Of a stretch of DNA of 64,000 nucleotides, positions 53,323 through 59,149 are shown piece after piece (the stretch's first letter is position 1; each line of letters begins with the position of its first letter). A program made the position numbers and the translations under genes. Under the pieces are notes generated by a model. The model did no database searches. It worked only from the letters and a program-made list of their open reading frames with translations, and was not told where the DNA came from. The stretch lies in NCBI RefSeq assembly GCF_013213975.1, contig NZ_JABSST010000003.1, forward strand, positions 1 to 64,000, in the 5' to 3' direction. The DNA comes from Winogradskyella sp. GTDB lineage: Bacteria; Bacteroidota; Bacteroidia; Flavobacteriales; Flavobacteriaceae.

Positions 53323-54642
53323 TTAATCTTCATTATCATCGTCAATGAAATCGTTAGAGGCGATAATTCTATTTACCTGCAATCTATAATCAGGTTCTCT
53401 AGTGCTAGTGGCATCAATAAACGTTTCCTTATCAGAGCCTTTAGCATATAGATTATTGAAGGCTCTACTACCATACCAGCTTTCTAAATCGTCATTATTA
53501 GTATAGCCTTTACGGTATATGTTTCCTTTACAGTTATTAAAATAGGTTCTTGTAAATTGAATCTTTTCAAGATTTTTATTATTTAATACGATTTGATCAT
53601 CTAAAACAACAGCTGGATAAAAACCAGAAATAACACTTTTATTAATTGCAAAAGACGCATCAGAACCTATAAAAATAGCCTCTTGAACTAGACCAATTTC
53701 CATGTCTGACTTAATATCGTTGGATACATTTACAATCGTTAAATTCTCAGCACTTACATAGGTTTCACGTTTTGAAGTATCAGATTCTTCCTTATTGTCA
53801 TAGGACTTTATAAGTATAGCTCTAGAACCATTGGCACTTGAAACATAAGGTGATCTTACAGCTAGAGAATTTATTAATTGACATTGTGTGCCAAAGTTGA
53901 ACTCGTAATCGTTACTTCTTGCCCTGTAAGACACTAATTTTTCGAGAATAGCAGAACCACCAAGAATACTGTATGAATTACCTGCACTGTAGCTTACCAT
54001 TACATGTTCTAATATGGTTTTATTGCCAATACCAGCAAGAGTTAAAGCATTGTAATACCCATGAGATTTAGTACGTTTACCTGCATATTCTATTCTTACA
54101 TATTTTAAAATACCAGAACTATCCTCAGCATTGAAACCACCATAAGCAATATCCTTTGTTGAAGACGGATTTAATCCATAATTTAAAGAGGCTAATTTTC
54201 CGTAAGTATTAAGAGGTGCATCTCCTAAAAGAAAAATACCTCCCCAATCTCCAGCTTTTTTATCACTTCTACTTGACGTAAAAACAATAGGATCAGTTTG
54301 AGTTCCGCTTGCTATAATTTTAGAACCACCTGTAATAATCAAGGATGCCTTAGAATCAAAATCACCAATAATAACAGTTCCAGGTTCTATTGTTAACGTA
54401 GCACTATCTTTTACAAAAACGTCACCGAGTAACAAATACACATCTCTCTTCAGTAATTTGGTATCCTTGGTTATATTACCACTCAGGATTTGAGTTGGTT
54501 CGCCATAATCTGCATTGCTTGGTTTAAATTCTGTCCAATAACTTAGCCAATTATCATAACCAATAATTCCTTTTTCTTGTTGTGCAAAACTGTTGCTTAA
54601 CACCAATAGAAAAATAAGTGCGGTTTGAATAAAATTTTTCAT
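53323..54642 (-). CDS. Secreted beta-helix-like surface protein
   Basis: The 439-residue protein has a signal peptide (FIQTALIFLLVLSNSFAQ). Repetitive beta-strand segments resemble a right-handed parallel beta helix: VKDSATLTIEPGTVIIGD, SKIIASGTQTDPIVFTSSR and LTLAGIGNKTILEHVMVSYS. Such proteins are common surface or secreted proteins; no sorting domain is obvious at its acidic C-terminus (NDFIDDDNED). It is the first gene of the minus-strand run that continues into the two type B proteins, so it may be part of the same surface system. A TGCA-rich motif lies about 90 bases upstream of its start. Confidence 0.8.
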   Translation of the reverse strand: MKNFIQTALIFLLVLSNSFAQQEKGIIGYDNWLSYWTEFKPSNADYGEPTQILSGNITKDTKLLKRDVYLLLGDVFVKDSATLTIEPGTVIIGDFDSKASLIITGGSKIIASGTQTDPIVFTSSRSDKKAGDWGGIFLLGDAPLNTYGKLASLNYGLNPSSTKDIAYGGFNAEDSSGILKYVRIEYAGKRTKSHGYYNALTLAGIGNKTILEHVMVSYSAGNSYSILGGSAILEKLVSYRARSNDYEFNFGTQCQLINSLAVRSPYVSSANGSRAILIKSYDNKEESDTSKRETYVSAENLTIVNVSNDIKSDMEIGLVQEAIFIGSDASFAINKSVISGFYPAVVLDDQIVLNNKNLEKIQFTRTYFNNCKGNIYRKGYTNNDDLESWYGSRAFNNLYAKGSDKETFIDATSTREPDYRLQVNRIIASNDFIDDDNED

Positions 54643-54730
54643 AGTTGTTAAATTCGTTTGTTAGATTTTGGGGTTTTTTATAATATCATCAAATATAGTA
54701 ATAAAACCTATGAAATACAATAATTTATCG

Positions 54731-54749
54731 ATAAAATGCACATTTTTAT
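54731..54749. repeat. Copy of a TAAAATGCA-type motif upstream of the beta-helix gene
   Basis: ATAAAATGCACATTTTTAT is a near-palindrome centred on TGCA. Related copies occur at 54779-54792 and three times at 55479-55536. It lies 89 bases upstream of the start at 54642. Motif similarity is by eye; its function as a regulatory site is not shown. Confidence 0.35.
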
Positions 54750-54843
54750 TCTATAATGTAATATTTATCTTACATTATATGCATATTTTATTTAGTCAAA
54801 ACACAAAATAGAAGACCTACTGTTTAAACTATAATCAATAACC

Positions 54844-54880
54844 ATTCAAAAAAAAACCTCGACATATTTGCCGAGGTTTT
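54844..54880 (-). terminator. Rho-independent terminator of the 54911 gene
   Basis: AAAACCTCG (54853-54861) and CGAGGTTTT (54872-54880) form a 9-bp stem with a ten-base loop. On the minus strand it is followed by a long T-run (the A-run at 54848-54856 on the plus strand). It lies 30 bases after the stop codon at 54911. Confidence 0.85.
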
Positions 54881-54910
54881 AAAAATGAAAATTTAAAGTT
54901 TGGTTATTGG

Positions 54911-55381
54911 TTATTCTTTAAACTCGTTGTATGTATGCAAGGCTTTTAAAGTGGATTCGTAAAAAAGAATCGCAGCAATCAAATCATTAGTGTCTGAATA
55001 TGGTAGAATCTTGGTTTGAAATTCTACTGTACTTTCAAAATAACTATCTGAAGCTTCTTTATTTTCCTTTAAAGCCTTTTTATTGTCTTTTGTTTCAGGA
55101 ATTCCTAAGGATGCCATTGTTACTCCTGGTTTAGTGGCAAATGCAATATTTGGTAAAATATTAACTATAACTTCAATGCGCTCTATGTATAAGGTTAGTA
55201 ATTGTCCTTTAGACATTTCATCAAGTTGTTCACGACTGTGGTACTTAGCGATATTTACTTTACCGCTAATTATACTTAATGACTGATCTTTTTTACTTTT
55301 TGATGAGTCACTTTTTTGAGCATGTCCTAAACCCATCATCAGGAAAAAGATTGCAGTAAATAAAATAAATTTTGTTTTCAT
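54911..55381 (-). CDS. Small secreted protein of unknown function
   Basis: From the preferred ATG at 55381 (MKTKFILFTAIFFLMMGLGHA; the track adds 11 codons) the product has 156 residues. A signal peptide precedes a Ser/Lys-rich segment and a mostly helical mature part (SREQLDEMSKGQLLTLYIER, NDLIAAILFYESTLKAL). No cysteine, sorting domain or known motif is seen. I do not recognise the family. A strong terminator follows it, so it is a one-gene unit. Confidence 0.7.
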   Translation of the reverse strand: MKTKFILFTAIFFLMMGLGHAQKSDSSKSKKDQSLSIISGKVNIAKYHSREQLDEMSKGQLLTLYIERIEVIVNILPNIAFATKPGVTMASLGIPETKDNKKALKENKEASDSYFESTVEFQTKILPYSDTNDLIAAILFYESTLKALHTYNEFKE

Positions 55382-55478
55382 GTTTATAGTTTTGATTTGG
55401 ACCAACGGTGACAAATCTATAGAATTTTACACTAAAAACAACAACTTTTAGTGTTTTTCTTTGATTTTTTTTAACATT

Positions 55479-55536
55479 TTAAATGCAAATTTCTTGGATA
55501 AAGTGCATATTTACTAGGTAAAATGCATTTTTTACC
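55479..55536. repeat. Cluster of TGCA-centred near-palindromes
   Basis: Three related sites are crowded here: TAAATGCAAATTT (about 55480), ATAAAGTGCATATTTACT (55498) and GGTAAAATGCATTTTTTACC (55517-55536, with exact GGTAAAA/TTTTACC arms). They lie about 100-155 bases upstream of the minus-strand start at 55381 and 250 bases before the plus-strand gene at 55786. The remaining bases of the 55382-55785 gap are AT-rich, and I see no ORF in them. Confidence 0.35.
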
Positions 55537-55785
55537 GACGAAATACTTATTTACATTTTATCAAATTTTCACTGACTTTTGAGTGATATTTTAGCAAATT
55601 TTAATGCTTTTTTAAATTTAAAATGTTAAAATTCCAGTCATTTCTTCTAGAAAATTGCTCGTAGTTCATCGTCAAATTTTGTAATTTATTTCTGTTTATC
55701 GCAAAAAAATGACCTTGATGTAATATTTAAGGTCTCTTGAGATTTTTAGCAGAAATTTGATCTAGAACTCAAATCTTAAAATCTC

Positions 55786-56370
55786 ATGAAAAGTCTTTTT
55801 ACAGCGTTTTGTTTGTTAATTGTATTAAGTTATAACAACCATATATGGGCTCAAGAAAGTCCAATCTATGATAGAGCAGAGGATCAACTTAGTAATACTG
55901 ATACTATACCAGATTTTAGATCTATGGTCAACAAATTAAAACTCACAGGCACGGTTTACCAAAGTGATGGAGTAACACCTGCTAAGGATGTGATTATCTT
56001 CATCGAACAACCAGACGAAAATGGTGACTTTGACTTAAGAAAATCTGGAGACGAGCGTTATGTGTTCCACAGAAGTTGGGTCAAGACAGGTGCAGATGGT
56101 AAGTATACCTTCTACACATTTGTCCCAGGTAACGACAGACGTTACAATCAAATGTCTCAAATATTTCCAATTATTAAAGAAACATCTAAAGAAGAAGTAC
56201 AGTTAGCCTCTTTACTATTTGACAGTGATCCTTTACTAACAAAACGTTGCCGTAAGCGTTTAGTTAAAAAAGGAGGTGAGGGCAGAATCTTAAACACAAC
56301 GGCAAAAGACGGGCTACTCATTGCTGAAAAAGATATTGTATTGTCAAACCATAGTGAACCGATAAAGTGA
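55786..56370 (+). CDS. Secreted intradiol-dioxygenase-fold protein lacking the HxH ligand motif
   Basis: The 194-residue protein has a signal peptide (FTAFCLLIVLSYNNHIWAQ) and a beta-sandwich domain like the C-terminal domain of intradiol ring-cleavage dioxygenases: KLTGTVYQSDGVTPAKDVII, RSWVKTGADGKYTFYTFVPG and SLLFDSDPLLTKRCRKRL. Active intradiol enzymes bind Fe(III) with two Tyr and two His, the latter in a PxHIH-type motif. At the equivalent place this protein has RYNQMSQIFPIIKE, with no histidine. It is therefore probably non-catalytic or uses other ligands. Two structurally relevant elements are retained: the TYTFYTF strand region and the DPLLT element. Confidence 0.8.
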   Translation: MKSLFTAFCLLIVLSYNNHIWAQESPIYDRAEDQLSNTDTIPDFRSMVNKLKLTGTVYQSDGVTPAKDVIIFIEQPDENGDFDLRKSGDERYVFHRSWVKTGADGKYTFYTFVPGNDRRYNQMSQIFPIIKETSKEEVQLASLLFDSDPLLTKRCRKRLVKKGGEGRILNTTAKDGLLIAEKDIVLSNHSEPIK

Positions 56371-56391
56371 TCTAAATACAGTAATAACCGC

Positions 56392-56422
56392 AAAGCTCTG
56401 AATTTATATTCGGGGCTTTTTT
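56392..56422 (+). terminator. Rho-independent terminator after the intradiol-like gene
   Basis: AAAGCTCTGAAT pairs with ATTCGGGGCTTT (two G-T wobbles) around a four-base TTAT loop, followed by TTT. It lies 22 bases after the stop at 56370 and ends that transcript. Confidence 0.8.
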
Positions 56423-57224
56423 GTACTTTAAAAAATCGACACATGGGATACATTACCAAACCAAAACCTGTAACATCTTAATTATTATTAAAGTAATCAA
56501 TAGGTTCAGTAATGATTTTATCATCGGTATCAATAGATCTATAATTAAAATCTCTGCGGATTGGAATTTACTCTTATTATGCAATTACTAGAATCCTTAT
56601 AGATCTTAACTTTGGAAACTTACAAGAATTTAGTCCAAAGTTTGATTGTGATAAGAATATTGCACGACCATTAGATGATAATAGTGTCCTTATGAGAGCC
56701 TTACTCAGAGAAGGATTGGATTATAACTCATATAATTCATGATTACACAAATTTCAGGGCGATTTAATTAATAATAATCTATTCACATTTGGACAGAGTT
56801 TTGTTTCTTTTAGATTATTTCATCACATTATTTCGTATCTTTATAGACCTTCAAATCGGATATTATAAATTACAGATATTGAAGAAAATAGTTTAGGAAA
56901 TTATGCAAAAAATGAAGCCTATTTAAAAGGCTACTGTAGTTTAGCTACTAATCCGTGATAAAGCCATTGGTTAGCAGTAACTGGCTATTAGGGACTATTG
57001 TTTGGCTCGTGTTTCATATGTAAGTTTACCATGCACTTTGCTAAAAGCTTTTTATTTCCAAAAATACTGATCTCATTTATGCCTTTAGTAGCTACACTTG
57101 ATGTGACGTTTCAAAACTGTAATATTTTATAACCAGCGTTAGATGAACAACATATTTTAAGACACCTTATGATTATTACTAGCACTTTCATTCTATGTGG
57201 AATCATTTACAAACGTTCTAAATG
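56423..57224. other. Gene-poor, decayed stretch with coding remnants on both strands
   Basis: No intact gene is present. On the minus strand 56478-56562 reads like the end of a protein (RRDFNYRSIDTDDK then EPIDYFNNN stop). On the plus strand 56563-56742 is a 59-codon open segment without a start (LIDLNFGNLQEFSP, ARPLDDNSVLMRALLREG). Further fragments (ENSLGNYAKNEAYLKGYCSL near 56885-56960, and hydrophobic pieces from 57060 to 57224) are in shifting frames. These look like remains of two or more inactivated genes. No family is recognised. Confidence 0.5.
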
Positions 57225-57380
57225 ATGTGGACTAAGCATGCTCTAATAATAACGCAAGATACAGTTTTCTATATCCTATGCTTAATAAGCATTGCTTTTG
57301 TAGTCTTTGTTTATGTTAGCAGATATCTCACAAGACATCAGGTTCATGATCATGACGACGATTCTTTAGATGACAGCTAA
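57225..57380 (+). CDS. Small single-pass membrane protein with acidic His/Asp-rich tail
   Basis: A 51-codon ORF not in the track reads MWTKHALIITQDTVFYILCL, continues through a transmembrane helix (LISIAFVVFVYVSRYL) and ends in an acidic tail (HQVHDHDDDSLDD). The clean hydrophobic helix and tail suggest a real peptide or the conserved end of a lost gene, since it directly follows decayed sequence. A His/Asp tail could bind divalent metal, which would fit the neighbouring metal-type operon, but this is inference. Its stop is eight bases from the convergent HupE gene. Confidence 0.4.
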   Translation: MWTKHALIITQDTVFYILCLISIAFVVFVYVSRYLTRHQVHDHDDDSLDDS

Positions 57381-57387
57381 AAAGTGT

Positions 57388-57969
57388 CTAGCTATTTAAA
57401 GCGTTTAAGAAAATTGTTGCAGCAATACCAAAGCCAGCCCCAGAAATAAAGATATTCCATTTCATATGTTCGCCCTTAATAACTTTAGTATAAAACCATA
57501 ATGCGATCATAAAAAGAAGTACAATAAACAGCTGCCCAACTTCAATACCTAGATTAAATAAGAAAAGAGGCATTAGGATACTATCCTCAAAAAGCATGAA
57601 TTTAAAATTACTTGCAAAAGCCAGACCATGAATTAAACCAAATACTAATGCAATAGCATATTTAACTTGAGTACTTGAAAATTTTCCTTCCTTTCTATAA
57701 TTGACAATATTGGCTACTGCTGTCAGCATAATGGTAAATGGAATTAACAAATCTATGAGCTCTGGATTGGTTGGAATTATATCCAAAGAACTTAATATCA
57801 AAGTACCACTATGACCAATTGTAAATGCTGTAATAATAATTAATACTTGTTTCCATTGCTTCAGGGTAAAGGCAGCGCATAAAGTCATAACAAACAGCAA
57901 ATGGTCATATGCATTTATATCTACAATATGTTCCCATCCACTTGCAAAAAAGTTTCCGTAGTTACTCAT
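57388..57969 (-). CDS. HupE/UreJ family membrane protein
   Basis: From the ATG at 57969 (MSNYGNFFASGWEHIVD; the track start is TTG) the protein has 193 residues and about six hydrophobic helices. Family hallmarks are GWEHIVDINAYDHLLFV, FTIGHSGTLILSSL, LVFGLIHGLAFASN and FNLGIEVGQL, with the conserved histidines that are thought to bind nickel or other metals. HupE/UreJ proteins are metal permease-like; in this operon with an HMA lipoprotein and DUF6702 a role in metal uptake or handling is plausible. The upstream site resembles a zinc-type operator. Confidence 0.9.
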   Translation of the reverse strand: MSNYGNFFASGWEHIVDINAYDHLLFVMTLCAAFTLKQWKQVLIIITAFTIGHSGTLILSSLDIIPTNPELIDLLIPFTIMLTAVANIVNYRKEGKFSSTQVKYAIALVFGLIHGLAFASNFKFMLFEDSILMPLFLFNLGIEVGQLFIVLLFMIALWFYTKVIKGEHMKWNIFISGAGFGIAATIFLNALNS

Positions 57970-57981
57970 CAATATATATAA

Positions 57982-58494
57982 TTAAAGGATTTTTGTATAA
58001 GAATACCGTTCTAACTTGCTCTCAAAACTACTATTAGATACGAAAGGTGGCAACCGTAAGGTTACCCAATTGGATTGAACAGGTCCAAATTCTTCAAAAA
58101 GGAGATTATTTTCTATCACCAACTTATCTCCCTTTTTTAGGATTATTGACTGTTTAGCGAATTCAATATTCAACACATTGGATTTTACTGTGTAATCATC
58201 AATTTTTAGCTGAATTAGCTTATCGTTGATATAAATTCTAAAATTAATGGCAAAGTAATTTTCAATAGCTAATTTATCATTCTCAGATAAATTACTATCT
58301 AATATTTTTTTCATGATAGTACTATTAACAGCTGGACCAAAATCATCAACAAAGACTTTACATTCCATACTAATATGATTGTTTTTGTCATTATATCTAA
58401 TTTCCGATGCGGTAAGCTTAAGTGGATGATTAGCCTTGCTAAAACTGACTAAAGAAAGCCAAACAAATAGAACACAAAGGACTTTATACTTCAT
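57982..58494 (-). CDS. DUF6702 family periplasmic protein
   Basis: The 170-residue protein has a signal peptide (VLCVLFVWLSLVSFSKA) and the DUF6702 pattern: HPLKLTASEIRYNDKNNHIS, ECKVFVDDFGPAVN, LAIENYFAINFRIYINDKLI and LVIENNLLFEEFGPVQSNWV. In many Bacteroidota it is paired with HupE/UreJ or M1-type genes. It is 12 bases upstream of HupE and seven bases downstream of the HMA gene, forming a compact operon. Function is unknown. Confidence 0.88.
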   Translation of the reverse strand: MKYKVLCVLFVWLSLVSFSKANHPLKLTASEIRYNDKNNHISMECKVFVDDFGPAVNSTIMKKILDSNLSENDKLAIENYFAINFRIYINDKLIQLKIDDYTVKSNVLNIEFAKQSIILKKGDKLVIENNLLFEEFGPVQSNWVTLRLPPFVSNSSFESKLERYSYTKIL

Positions 58495-58500
58495 AATAGT

Positions 58501-58809
58501 TTATTTACAAGGAATTTCACCCTCAAGTTTTGTCACTTTTTCCTTTATTACACTTTCAGAAATCACCTCAGGTTGATACACAATCGAAACTTCTTTAGTA
58601 TGAAGGTTTAAAATTGTTTGTTTCACACCATTTTGGTTCTTCAGGCCATCTTCAATTACCGTCTGACATTTTTTACATGCAGCTTTCGGTATACTAAACA
58701 CAGCAACTTCATCATGCTGAGAAACATTCAACGTCCGATTTTCTTCCGGAATATGATTACAAGAAACAAAAAATCCCAAAACTGAGAGCACTATGATTTT
58801 TTTAAACAT
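58501..58809 (-). CDS. Heavy-metal-associated (HMA) domain lipoprotein
   Basis: The 102-residue protein has a lipoprotein signal (IIVLSVLGFFVSC) and one HMA-type domain with a CxxC site (AACKKCQTVIEDGLKNQNGV, then TKEVSIVYQPEVISE). The metal-binding motif is CKKC; in copper chaperones it is usually MxCxxC. It is anchored at the outer face of a membrane, or periplasmic, and could bind metal for the HupE-like permease encoded downstream. It is the first gene of a three-gene operon with a palindrome at its promoter. Confidence 0.87.
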   Translation of the reverse strand: MFKKIIVLSVLGFFVSCNHIPEENRTLNVSQHDEVAVFSIPKAACKKCQTVIEDGLKNQNGVKQTILNLHTKEVSIVYQPEVISESVIKEKVTKLEGEIPCK

Positions 58810-58823
58810 TATATTTGAGTTTT

Positions 58824-58854
58824 ATTGCAACTGTGTTGCGAAAATACAAATATA
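58824..58854 (-). promoter_or_regulatory. Promoter and TTGCAAC-type operator of the HMA-DUF6702-HupE operon
   Basis: On the minus strand TATATTTG (58847-58854) fits the -7 consensus. Immediately downstream, TTGCAAC-TGT-GTTGCGA (58825-58841, plus orientation) is an inverted repeat with one mismatch, covering the expected transcription start 15-30 bases before the ATG. The same core occurs perfectly at 24493-24509. The motif looks like a Fur-family (Zur-type) operator, which is knowledge of related systems. The remaining 58855-59149 gap is AT-rich and shows no gene. Confidence 0.55.
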
Positions 58855-59149
58855 TTAGTTCAAAAATAAACAAAGTAAATAAGAGTATTTGAAACGAATG
58901 TTGAAACATATTTTTTAGAATTGTGGTTATGCATGGAAATATTTGAAAAACCAATTACAACCTAAAGAGAAAAATATTATCCTTTATAAATTATTAAACG
59001 AAAAGCAACATTATTAGTATCTTCATCAAGAGAATTAGAACTCACCAAAAATCCTGGCTGATTATACTATAAATGTTCGATTAGAGTATATCGCAATTTA
59101 TAGTTTTTTCAGTATTACGGTTTCAAAACATCATCAAAATCAATTATCT

